From JAJYTI01 sp035302145 (lineage in GTDB: Bacteria > Bacteroidota > Bacteroidia > Flavobacteriales > Flavobacteriaceae): a stretch of 21,396 nt of DNA. The notes under the pieces are model-generated. The model saw only the letters and a list, made by a program, of their open reading frames with translations, was not told where the DNA came from and made no database searches. Position 1 is the stretch's first letter. Each line of letters begins with the position of its first letter. The stretch is from contig DATGSX010000059.1 of NCBI GenBank assembly GCA_035302145.1, positions 1 to 21,396 of the forward strand, given 5' to 3'. The translations under genes were made by a program, and so were the position numbers. This document shows, piece by piece, positions 7,518 to 14,966 of this stretch.

Positions 7518-9074
7518 ATGGCAAAAAAGAAACAAACCAAGTCTACAGAAGAAATTCTGTGGGACTCGGCAAATAGTTTACGTGGTTCTGTAGAACCCTC
7601 CGAATATAAACACGTTGTATTAAGTTTAATCTTCCTAAAGTTCGCAAGTGATAAGTTCGTACGAAGACGACAGGACTTAATCGAAGAAGGAAAAGAAAAC
7701 TTTCTAGAAATCCCAGCCTTCTATCAAGCAGAGAATGTTTTCTATCTGCCAGAAGAAGCACGTTGGGAGTATATAATGGAGCATGCCAAGCAAGAAGACA
7801 TTACACTAAAAGTTGATACAGCACTTAAAACCATAGAGAAGAACAACAAATCGTTGGAAGGTGCACTACCCGATAATTACTTTTCTCGATTGGCACTGGA
7901 TCACTCAAAGTTTACTTCCTTGCTAGATGCTATCAATAAAATAGATACTATACAGGATGAAACCGAAGACGTAATTGGAAGAGTGTATGAATACTTCTTA
8001 GGAAAGTTTGCTATTGCCGAGGGCAAAGGAAAAGGTGAATTCTATACACCAAAATCTATCGTAAATCTTATCGCAGAAATGATAGAACCATACCAAGGTA
8101 TAATCTATGACCCGTCCTGTGGCTCAGGTGGTATGTTTGTTCAGTCCTTAAAGTTTATAGAGAACCATCAAGGAAATAAAAAAGATATTTCCATATATGG
8201 GCAAGAGCTGACCAATACAACCTACAAACTGGCTAAAATGAATTTAGCTATTCGTGGCATTTCATCCAACTTAGGAGAAAGAGCTGCCGATACTTTCGGG
8301 AATGACCAACACAAAAGCTTAAAAGCCGATTATATCATGGCCAACCCTCCTTTCAACTTAAGAAATTGGCGTGGAGAGAATGAGTTAGTAGAAGATGCTC
8401 GTTGGGCTGGTTATAAAGTACCCCCTAGATCCAATGCAAACTATGCATGGATTTTACACATGGTTTCCAAACTTTCACAAAATGGAATTGCTGGATTTAT
8501 TTTAGCAAACGGTGCACTTTCTGGTCGTGGCGTAGAATATGAGATCCGTAAGCAAATGATTGATAATGATTTGGTAGAAGCTATTGCTATTTTACCACAG
8601 AAGATGTTTTACACCACTGATATTAGTGTAACACTTTGGATCCTTAATAAGAACAAGAAAGAGCGAACAGTTGAATTGCCTGATATCACAAGAAACTATC
8701 GAAATAGAGAAAAGGAAATCTTATTTATGGATTTAAGGCAAATAGGCGAGCCATTTGAAAAAAGGTTTATCCAGTTTTCGGATACACATATCAACGAAAT
8801 TGCAACCACCTATCATAATTGGCAATCTAAAGACGGTGCTTACAAAGATATTCCTGAATACACTTATGCTGCAGAATATGAAGAAGTAGTTAAGAAAGAC
8901 TATTCCTTGGTGCCTAGCAAGTATATTGAGTTTATAAACCGAGATGAAAATATTGACTTTGACGATCAAATGACTGAGTTAAGCAGTGAGCTTAAGACTT
9001 TGTTTGAGCAAGAAGAAGCCTTAAAAAAAGAAGTAGGAAAAATATTTGAATCTTTAGGATATAGCATTGAGTAA
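7518..9074 (+). CDS. hsdM: type I restriction-modification DNA methyltransferase subunit M
   Basis: The product has 518 residues, normal for HsdM. Residues 8-150 form the helical HsdM N-terminal domain. The N6-adenine methyltransferase domain follows, with GEFYTP (173-178), the SAM-binding motif DPSCGSGGMF (198-207) and the catalytic NPPF (276-279, in ADYIMANPPFN). A helical C-terminal tail (about 470-518) likely contacts HsdS. With HsdS it methylates adenine in a bipartite recognition site, and with HsdR it completes the restriction complex. Its stop lies 1 nt before the preferred hsdS ATG. It heads the locus after a spacer of more than 1.2 kb. All key motifs are intact, so activity is expected. 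Confidence 0.97.
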   Translation: MAKKKQTKSTEEILWDSANSLRGSVEPSEYKHVVLSLIFLKFASDKFVRRRQDLIEEGKENFLEIPAFYQAENVFYLPEEARWEYIMEHAKQEDITLKVDTALKTIEKNNKSLEGALPDNYFSRLALDHSKFTSLLDAINKIDTIQDETEDVIGRVYEYFLGKFAIAEGKGKGEFYTPKSIVNLIAEMIEPYQGIIYDPSCGSGGMFVQSLKFIENHQGNKKDISIYGQELTNTTYKLAKMNLAIRGISSNLGERAADTFGNDQHKSLKADYIMANPPFNLRNWRGENELVEDARWAGYKVPPRSNANYAWILHMVSKLSQNGIAGFILANGALSGRGVEYEIRKQMIDNDLVEAIAILPQKMFYTTDISVTLWILNKNKKERTVELPDITRNYRNREKEILFMDLRQIGEPFEKRFIQFSDTHINEIATTYHNWQSKDGAYKDIPEYTYAAEYEEVVKKDYSLVPSKYIEFINRDENIDFDDQMTELSSELKTLFEQEEALKKEVGKIFESLGYSIE

Positions 9075-9075
9075 A

Positions 9076-10224
9076 ATGAGGAAAGATTATAAAAGAATCG
9101 GAGATTTTATTTCACGAATAAGTGATAGGAATAGAGAGGGAACATACTCTAAACTATTAGGAATTAATATTGACAACTTCTTTATGCCTTCTATAATAAA
9201 TAGAGTTGGTGTGAATTTAAAAAATTATAAGATAGTTAAACAGTACCAGTTTGCTTGTAACAGAATGCACGTTGGTCGGGACTATCGAATTCCTATTGCA
9301 ATGTCTAATAGTATAAAACCATTTATCGTTTCACCAGCATATGACGTTTTCGAAGTTACTAAACCAGAAGTATTAATGCCAGAGTATTTAATGTTGTGGT
9401 TTAAACGTAAAGAGTATGATCGTAATGCTTGGTTTCACACCGATGGAGATGTAAGGGGCGGTTTACCATGGGAGGCATTTTGTGATATTAAAATAAATAT
9501 TCCCTCCATAGAAAAGCAACGAGAAATTGTAGCCGAATACCAAGCTGTAGAAAACAAGATAAAAACCAATGAACAGATTTGCGAGAAGCTAGAAGCTGCT
9601 GCTCAAGCTTTATATAAACATTGGTTTGTAGACTTCGAATTCCCAAACGAAGAGGATATGCCCTATAAATCCTCTGGAGGGGCTATGGTGTATAATGAGG
9701 AATTGGAGAAGGAGATTCCTGAGGGGTGGGAAGTGAAGGAATTGAACTTCTTATTAGATATTAAATATGGAAAAAGCTATAAACACCTAAATCAAGGAAA
9801 AATTCCATTATATGGTTCAGGGGGAATTATGAGCTATGTTGATGATTATTTATATGACAAACCATCGGTTTTAATACCAAGAAAAGGAACTCTAACAAAT
9901 ATTATTTATATAGATGAACCTTTTTGGTCAGTAGACACAATGTTTTACTCTATACTTAAAAATAAACACTTTGGATTCTATACTTTTTGGTATTTAAAAA
10001 ACCTTGACTTTATAGCTTTAAATGTTGGCTCAGCTGTACCTAGTATGACTACAAGACTGTTAAATAGCATGGATATAACACTTCCTAATATCAGTATATT
10101 AAAATCATTTAGTAAAAAGCTAGATGCATTTCATAAACTTAAGAAAAACAGACACCAAGCTAATAATAATTTAAGGTTACTTCAAGAAATTATATTATCA
10201 AGAATGGTTAAAAATGAAATATAA
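9076..10224 (+). CDS. hsdS: type I restriction-modification specificity subunit S
   Basis: The product has 382 residues from ATG 9076, 1 nt after the hsdM stop; a TTG at 9067 overlapping hsdM would add MSK. The first target-recognition domain covers about residues 1-147. A conserved helix with the repeat-like KQREIVAEYQAVENKI and KLEAAAQALYKHWFVDFEFP follows, to about 190. The second domain covers about 212-340 (from IPEGWEVKELN). A closing helix LKKNRHQANNNLRLLQEIIL plays the matching role. Each domain reads one half of the bipartite DNA target. The protein is complete. No second hsdS fragment or recombinase gene is nearby, so there is no sign of shuffling. The target site cannot be deduced by reading. 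Confidence 0.95.
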   Translation: MRKDYKRIGDFISRISDRNREGTYSKLLGINIDNFFMPSIINRVGVNLKNYKIVKQYQFACNRMHVGRDYRIPIAMSNSIKPFIVSPAYDVFEVTKPEVLMPEYLMLWFKRKEYDRNAWFHTDGDVRGGLPWEAFCDIKINIPSIEKQREIVAEYQAVENKIKTNEQICEKLEAAAQALYKHWFVDFEFPNEEDMPYKSSGGAMVYNEELEKEIPEGWEVKELNFLLDIKYGKSYKHLNQGKIPLYGSGGIMSYVDDYLYDKPSVLIPRKGTLTNIIYIDEPFWSVDTMFYSILKNKHFGFYTFWYLKNLDFIALNVGSAVPSMTTRLLNSMDITLPNISILKSFSKKLDAFHKLKKNRHQANNNLRLLQEIILSRMVKNEI

Positions 10225-10292
10225 TGAAGAAAGAATTAAAAGACTTATTTAATGCAGTTTCTAGCTTAAATGAAAAGTATGTGGATTCGTAA
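10224..10292 (+). CDS. possible 22-residue micro-ORF coupled to hsdS
   Basis: ATG at 10224-10226 overlaps the last base of the hsdS stop (TAATG). The frame runs 22 codons to TAA at 10290-10292 and encodes a charged, helix-prone peptide that starts MKKELKDLFNAVSSLNEKY. The overlap is the geometry used for translational re-initiation. It may be a real small protein, a relay for ribosomes toward the next gene at 10306, or the head of a lost gene. No family was recognised. Confidence 0.3.
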   Translation: MKKELKDLFNAVSSLNEKYVDS

Positions 10293-10305
10293 AATTTAAA
10301 GTAGG

Positions 10306-11061
10306 ATGGATGAGATAGAGCATATAAACAGTCTTAATGACTTTCAACTTGTAGAATACTTTCAAGATGGTGTAGTAGCTAGAGCCACAGGAGATAGGTT
10401 TGATAATGAATTATATATTCTAATTAGAAGAAAATTATTAGCAAACTCTGATATTAAAAAACTCTTACCTAAATGGGTGTCCTCCAAAAGGACAGTTGAG
10501 CAATTTTGGACTTTTATAAAAGGAAGATATAGCACATATCAAGAACGTAGAGAGTTCTTGTGGGAAGAGTTTGCTCCTGCTTTAAATTATTTAGAAACAA
10601 AAGTGGTATCACCTATAGATGCTTCGATTATTTTTAATGAAGTTCATATACATTCGGAATGGAAAAAAGCTTTAGAGCGTAAAGCAAGTGATCCAGAAGG
10701 AGCAATAACAATTGCAAGAACTTTGGTAGAAAGTGTGTTAAAGTACATTCTGGATGAACAAAAAATAAATTATGTTGATGATGGTAATTTACCAAAACTT
10801 TATAGAGAAGTAGCCAAATCTCTGAATTTAGCACCAGACCAACATAATGAAGAAGTCTTCAAACAAATTTTAGGTGGTGCAAATAGTGTAATACATGGCT
10901 TGTCTACGATTAGGAATAGATTAGGAGATGCGCATGGCAGTAGAAGAAACCAAGTTAAACCTAGTGAACGTCATAGTGAGCTAGTAGTCAGTTTAGCAGG
11001 TGCGGTGGCTGTTTTCTTGTTTAAGACTTATGATGGAAAAATAATCGAAAACAATTTTTAA
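10306..11061 (+). CDS. abortive infection protein with Abi_C (HEPN-like) domain
   Basis: The product has 251 residues. The C-terminal half (about 112-245) matches the Abi_C pattern in order: DPEGAITIARTLVESVLKYI (129-148), DDGNLPKLYREVAKSLNLAP, FKQILGGANSVIHGLSTIRN, and RLGDAHG with the following SERHSELVVSLAGAVAVFL. The R-N-R-L-G-D-A-H stretch (203-210) has the R-X4-6-H spacing of HEPN ribonucleases, and Abi_C proteins are thought to work as such RNases during phage infection. Residues 1-110 are helical, a presumed sensing or partner domain. It sits between hsdS and the Kiwa-like genes, same strand. Family is confident; mode of action is inferred. Confidence 0.85.
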   Translation: MDEIEHINSLNDFQLVEYFQDGVVARATGDRFDNELYILIRRKLLANSDIKKLLPKWVSSKRTVEQFWTFIKGRYSTYQERREFLWEEFAPALNYLETKVVSPIDASIIFNEVHIHSEWKKALERKASDPEGAITIARTLVESVLKYILDEQKINYVDDGNLPKLYREVAKSLNLAPDQHNEEVFKQILGGANSVIHGLSTIRNRLGDAHGSRRNQVKPSERHSELVVSLAGAVAVFLFKTYDGKIIENNF

Positions 11062-11086
11062 TAGCACCAATCTAATATAAATGAAC

Positions 11087-11120
11087 TTAGTATTTGATTA
11101 CTATTAGTATTTGGTTACTA
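11087..11120 (+). promoter_or_regulatory. 17-bp tandem duplication upstream of kwaA
   Basis: TTAGTATTTGATTACTA (11087-11103) is followed directly by TTAGTATTTGGTTACTA (11104-11120), one mismatch apart. It ends 35 bp before the preferred kwaA ATG. TATTTG in each copy is near the Bacteroidota -7 consensus, so it could be a duplicated promoter or operator. There is no direct evidence of function. Confidence 0.3.
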
Positions 11121-11155
11121 TAAAATCATATATTTATTTTAAAAGGAAAAACAAT

Positions 11156-11674
11156 ATGAATTTCATTCTAAGACTTTTTTTAACCTTTAGCGCAGTTTCA
11201 TTCTTTCTAATTGTTTTTCTCATTCAAAACGAAATCAATCCTTTCGAAGATCAACTTGGAGAATATGCCTGGCTAATTTATATAGCTTATGTGATAGCTC
11301 CATTTCTGTTTACAATTATTTCTCTTAGTATTTGTAAATTACTGACACCGTCCACAATCAATAAAGTGATCTCGCTTGAGACATCTAATAATGATTTTTT
11401 AGCAAATTACTTAGCTTTCTTTTTCGTGGCTTTAAGTGTAGAAGGATTAATAACATTTTGGGTGGTTTTTGGAATGACAATCCTATTCACATTTGTTTCA
11501 CGCGTTTCATATTTCAATCCGATCTTTTTAGTATTTGGATATAACTTCTATTATATCCACACAGATGAAAACGTAAAACTGATGTTGATAAGTAGAAAGA
11601 AACTAAAAAATCCACAGACATTTCAATCGGGGTCTGTTAAAAGAATTAATGATTATACCTTTATAGAAATTTAA
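11156..11674 (+). CDS. kwaA: Kiwa-like membrane protein KwaA
   Basis: The product has 172 residues. ATG 11156 is chosen over the upstream in-frame TTG 11111 because AAAAGGA lies about 10 nt before it and the hydrophobic segment then starts at once. Four membrane helices are visible, about 3-22, 38-62, 84-105 and 106-128. A soluble tail follows the pattern NPIFLVFGYNFYYIHTDENV, then LMLISRKKLKNP and a VKRINDYTFIEI end, which I associate with KwaA. In Kiwa, KwaA sits in the inner membrane and is thought to sense phage attachment or membrane change and to act through KwaB. The gene is 3 nt before a DUF4868-like gene, the expected partner. Without the partner the call would be weak. Confidence 0.7.
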   Translation: MNFILRLFLTFSAVSFFLIVFLIQNEINPFEDQLGEYAWLIYIAYVIAPFLFTIISLSICKLLTPSTINKVISLETSNNDFLANYLAFFFVALSVEGLITFWVVFGMTILFTFVSRVSYFNPIFLVFGYNFYYIHTDENVKLMLISRKKLKNPQTFQSGSVKRINDYTFIEI

Positions 11675-11677
11675 AAT

Positions 11678-12493
11678 ATGAGTGAACTAATTGGAAAAAT
11701 AAATGCGGAATTTAAATATATACTAAATCAACAAGTTAATATTATTGAAGATTTTGATGTTGCTACGATTGAATCCATAGATTTTACACCGAGTCATAAG
11801 CTGGACGAAGATGAATGGTTTAAACTTTCAAACTTTTCTCAGAACGATTTTTACATTAATGTATGCAATTCAACATACAGCACGGCAAGTATCAATCAAA
11901 TAGATAATAATGATTACCGTGAAATATCTGCTATAGGAATTTTTCAAAATGGACAAAAGCATTTTCAACGGATTACACCTTCCCTATTTGTAAATCGAAA
12001 AACAATTCTCGATTATTCAGGAGCACCACAAATTGTAGAGCATAGGAAACAAATCGAGATTAAAAACGAGTCGGATGCAGTTTATATAGCTTCAAACGAT
12101 ACACTTTACTTCAAGACTATTGGAAAACTCAAACAGATATTTCCAGGAATCGAAGAATTACATCGTGAAGCAACACAAGAAGAAGTTGATACTTTTGTAG
12201 ACAATGATTTCATTAAATTAGATGGCATAGAAGCTCTTTCAATAGGTGTTTTGAATAGGAAGAGAATCGCAGACATTGGACTGAAATACAGTAATTTATC
12301 TGATTCTAAAAAAAATGCACTTATAGCTTACGCTAAAGAAAAAGCAGGTGTTGAGATTGAAGATGATTCTTTTATTATTAAATCTGAAACAGATTTAAAA
12401 AACGTATTGTATGCAATGGATCAAAGATATTATTATGCAGATATTTATGAAGAGAATCGTGTAGCAAGTTCTGTCAGAGTAGTCTCAAATTAG
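11678..12493 (+). CDS. kwaB: Kiwa-like DUF4868 protein KwaB
   Basis: The product has 271 residues, soluble, somewhat shorter than the approximately 315 I recall for KwaB. The second half follows the DUF4868 layout: a short strand AVYIASNDTLYFKTIGKLKQ, IFPGIEELHREATQEEVDTF, then FIKLDGIEALSIGVLNRKRI as the helical region ending in DLKNVLYAMDQRYYYADIYE. KwaB is reported to bind DNA and act downstream of the membrane sensor KwaA. The gene starts 3 nt after kwaA, so the two are surely co-expressed. No nuclease motif is evident by eye. Assignment rests on the helical C-terminal pattern plus the four-helix neighbour; sequence divergence looks high, so a Kiwa-related but distinct pair is possible. 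Confidence 0.65.
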   Translation: MSELIGKINAEFKYILNQQVNIIEDFDVATIESIDFTPSHKLDEDEWFKLSNFSQNDFYINVCNSTYSTASINQIDNNDYREISAIGIFQNGQKHFQRITPSLFVNRKTILDYSGAPQIVEHRKQIEIKNESDAVYIASNDTLYFKTIGKLKQIFPGIEELHREATQEEVDTFVDNDFIKLDGIEALSIGVLNRKRIADIGLKYSNLSDSKKNALIAYAKEKAGVEIEDDSFIIKSETDLKNVLYAMDQRYYYADIYEENRVASSVRVVSN

Positions 12494-12537
12494 AATTCAT
12501 TTTAGAATAAAATCAAAATTCATTATCTGAAAATCCT

Positions 12538-13926
12538 ATGAAAAACATAGAAACCAACCGAATAGAATATAAATCCGCACTCACTAAAGAGTTGGACTTA
12601 GAAAAGGAAGTGGTAGCTTTTTTAAACTACCATGAAGGAGGGATTATTTACATAGGGATAGATAAAAGCGGTTCGGTGCTGGGCGTAGCAGACTTGGACA
12701 ACGACATGTTGCGGATAAAAGATAGGATAAAAAATAACATCTCCCCTTCTGCTATGGGTTTGTTTGATGTAGTTGCAGAAGAAAAAGAGGATAAACTTGT
12801 TATTAAAATAATTGTAGCTAGCGGAAGTGAAAAGCCTTATTTTAAAAAGAAATATGGCATGGCAGAAAAAGGTTGTTATATCCGCATAGGTACTGCTGCG
12901 GAACCAATGCCACAACAAATGATTGAAAAATTATTCTCCACTCGCACCAGAAATTCAATAGGAAAAATAAAGTCTCCAAAACAGACTTTACAATTTCAGC
13001 AATTACATATTTATTATCAGAGTCTAGGTAAAAACTTAAACGAACAATTTGCCAGAAATCTGGAGTTATTGACGGAAGATGGAGATTATAACTATGTTGC
13101 TTACTTGATGAATGACATCAATAATATTTCTGTACAAGTAGCGCGTTATGAAGGTTTAAATAGGGTATACCTGAAAGAACGCAATGAGTATGGATATGAA
13201 TCTTTAATAAAGGCCGTGAATCAAGTATTGGATAAATTGAATCTGGAAAATAGGACATTAGCAGAGATTACTTATAAAGAACGTAAAGAGCAACGATTAT
13301 GGAATGCCGTAGCTCTGCGTGAAGCGGTTATTAATTCTTTTGTGCATAATGACTATAGCAATGAAACTGCTCCTAAGTTTGAGATATTCGATGATCGTTT
13401 AGAGATTACTTCTCACGGAGGTTTGCCCGTATCGCTTAGGAAAGAAGAGTTTTTCGAAGGTTTTACCATCCCTAGAAACAAAGAGTTGATGCGTATTTTT
13501 AAAGACTTGGACTTGGTAGAGCAATTAGGTTCTGGTATTCCAAGAATTCTGGAAGCATATCCAAAAGAATCTTTTCATTTTTCGGATAATTTTTTAAGGA
13601 TAGTTTTTCCTACTACGATATCAAGCACCGAACAAGTTGCCGTACAAGTTGCCGTACAAGACACCGAACAAGTTACCGAACAAGTTAAACGTTTATTATT
13701 AGCTCTAAAATCATCAGAAGTGAGCCGACAGGACCTGATGAATTCCTTAAGCTTAAAGCATAGACCTACATTTTTATATAATTATTTACAACCAGCCATT
13801 GAAGCAGGTTTCATTGCCTTAACAATACCTGATAAGCCCACAAGTAGTAATCAGAAATATTATTTAACGGAAAAAGGAAAAGCATGGGCAAAAAAAATAA
13901 ATAAGGATATAGATAAGATCGAATGA
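12538..13926 (+). CDS. AlbA_2 / RecG-like ATP-binding regulator
   Basis: The product has 462 residues. Residues 6-125 are the AlbA_2 (Schlafen-like DNA-binding) domain: EYKSA, FLNYHEGGIIYIGIDKSGSV, and GCYIRIGTAAEPM. Residues about 255-358 are the HATPase_c_4 domain, with REAVINSFVHNDYS and the closing ELMRIFKDLDLVEQLGSGIP. Residues 364-383 are an EQV-rich repeat linker, and a winged helix (384-460, ending YYLTEKGKAWAKK) completes the protein. Such proteins are annotated as putative transcriptional regulators or ATP-dependent helicase RecG-related proteins, and they occur often in defence islands and type I restriction loci. Helicase motifs are absent, so 'RecG' is a historical name. It lies 44 nt after kwaB and 37 nt before the HsdR fragment. 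Role in defence is inferred from position. Confidence 0.85.
   Translation: MKNIETNRIEYKSALTKELDLEKEVVAFLNYHEGGIIYIGIDKSGSVLGVADLDNDMLRIKDRIKNNISPSAMGLFDVVAEEKEDKLVIKIIVASGSEKPYFKKKYGMAEKGCYIRIGTAAEPMPQQMIEKLFSTRTRNSIGKIKSPKQTLQFQQLHIYYQSLGKNLNEQFARNLELLTEDGDYNYVAYLMNDINNISVQVARYEGLNRVYLKERNEYGYESLIKAVNQVLDKLNLENRTLAEITYKERKEQRLWNAVALREAVINSFVHNDYSNETAPKFEIFDDRLEITSHGGLPVSLRKEEFFEGFTIPRNKELMRIFKDLDLVEQLGSGIPRILEAYPKESFHFSDNFLRIVFPTTISSTEQVAVQVAVQDTEQVTEQVKRLLLALKSSEVSRQDLMNSLSLKHRPTFLYNYLQPAIEAGFIALTIPDKPTSSNQKYYLTEKGKAWAKKINKDIDKIE
13627..13686 (+). repeat. in-frame 12-bp tandem repeat, five units
   Basis: Units ACCGAACAAGTT, GCCGTACAAGTT, GCCGTACAAGAC, ACCGAACAAGTT and ACCGAACAAGTT encode TEQV, AVQV, AVQD, TEQV and TEQV. 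They form the linker between the ATPase and winged-helix domains of the AlbA_2 gene. Because the period is a multiple of three, copy changes would alter linker length without a frameshift. Confidence 0.85.
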
Positions 13927-13963
13927 TTAACCCATGGGACAAGTAACCATCAATAATTAAAAA

Positions 13964-14242
13964 ATGAAGTACACGGAAGCAAAACTAGAACTCTCCTTTA
14001 TACATTTTCTTGAGCAAGAGGCTTATGAATATGTGGATGGTCGCTTCATTGAACGTGAGTCAGAGCAAGAAGTACTTATAAGAGAAGATTTAGAGTACTT
14101 CCTAATGCAAAACTATCCAGACTTGGAACACGTGGGATTGCATAATATTATTAATGAGATTGCTTTCCAACCTGCTTCCAATCTTTACGAAGGCAACAAG
14201 TATATATCAATCCAGAAACTTTTAAAAAATATAAGCAAGTAA
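13964..14242 (+). pseudogene. hsdR: truncated second copy of the HsdR N-terminus
   Basis: The product has 92 residues starting MKYTEAKLELSFIHFLEQEA. By eye 47 of the first 82 residues match the start of the full HsdR encoded at 15962 (MKFTEAQLETSFISLLELEG onward), including VLI-EDL, YPDLE, QPAS-LY and NKYI. After NKYI the sequence drifts (SIQKLLKNISK) and stops, so the nuclease and motor domains are missing. The DNA is clearly diverged, so this is not a fresh tandem duplication. It is more likely the original hsdR head left behind when an AbiE plus hsdR block recombined in. The frame has a good ATG and no internal stop, so a short product may still be made. Confidence 0.75.
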
Positions 14243-14315
14243 TTAATCAAAAGCATAATTTAAGAATATACTTTGAATATTATCAAGGTGTAAAACACTC
14301 TAACTTAAACGCATT

Positions 14316-14346
14316 TTGTCACAAATATCCTGTAAATTTGTGACAA
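14316..14346. promoter_or_regulatory. perfect 11-bp palindrome, probable AbiEi operator
   Basis: TTGTCACAAAT (14316-14326) and ATTTGTGACAA (14336-14346) are exact inverse complements separated by 9 nt. The site lies 18 bp before the antitoxin start codon. AbiEi antitoxins have a winged helix and repress their own operon through inverted repeats, so this is the expected place for an operator. Confidence 0.7.
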
Positions 14347-14364
14347 CAAATAAATAATAATACT

Positions 14365-14964
14365 TTGCAAAGCACTAGAAAACAAATAGAAACAAAGATT
14401 TCTAAGTCTACTCCTGGCGAGATATTTTTTTCGACGGACTTTTCTTCACATGGCACTCCAGAGAATATTCGTCAGGTATTATCGCGTTTAGAAAAGGAAG
14501 GTGTTTTGGAAAGAATTGCACAAGGTATTTATCTTAAACCGAAAAGGGATCCTTTGCTAGGAATCTTATATCCGTCTATAGAGGAAATCGCGGAAAAAAT
14601 TGCGAAAAGAGATAAGGCACGTATTGCACCAACTGGCGTGATGGCACTTTATCTTCTAGGATTAACCACTCAGATTCCATTAAAAATAGCCTATTTAACC
14701 GATGGCTCCCAACGCCAGATTAAAATAGGGAACCATAACATTCTGTTTAAGCAAACTGTTCCTAGAAACTTTGCTATTAAAGAGGAGCGTTTACATTTAA
14801 TCGTGCAAGCCTTTAGAGAAAAAGGACAAAGGGAAATAACCAAAGACTTTTTAAAAAAGATAGAAAATCATGTAAAGAAATTGGATGCCAAGCTTTTAGA
14901 TACACAATTAAAATACGCCCCAGTGTGGATTCAAAAAGAGATTCTTAAACTTTATAACAACTAA
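14365..14964 (+). CDS. abiEi: AbiEi-like (DUF6088) antitoxin and autorepressor
   Basis: The product has 199 residues. The start is TTG 14365; no ATG occurs in the frame until deep in the protein, and the product from TTG aligns with the usual N-terminus (STRKQIETKI, then SKSTPGEIFFSTDFSSHGTP). Residues 1-70 form a winged helix (IRQVLSRLEKEGVLERIAQG then IYLKPKRDP). Residues 75-130 carry the DUF6088 core: YPSIEEIAEKIAKRDKARIA, PTGVMALYLLGLTTQIP, YLTDGSQRQIKIG. The type IV antitoxin protects the cell's targets from AbiEii and represses the operon. A palindrome lies just upstream and the toxin gene begins 2 nt after its stop. The TTG start may keep expression low. Confidence 0.85.
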   Translation: MQSTRKQIETKISKSTPGEIFFSTDFSSHGTPENIRQVLSRLEKEGVLERIAQGIYLKPKRDPLLGILYPSIEEIAEKIAKRDKARIAPTGVMALYLLGLTTQIPLKIAYLTDGSQRQIKIGNHNILFKQTVPRNFAIKEERLHLIVQAFREKGQREITKDFLKKIENHVKKLDAKLLDTQLKYAPVWIQKEILKLYNN

Positions 14965-14966
14965 TT

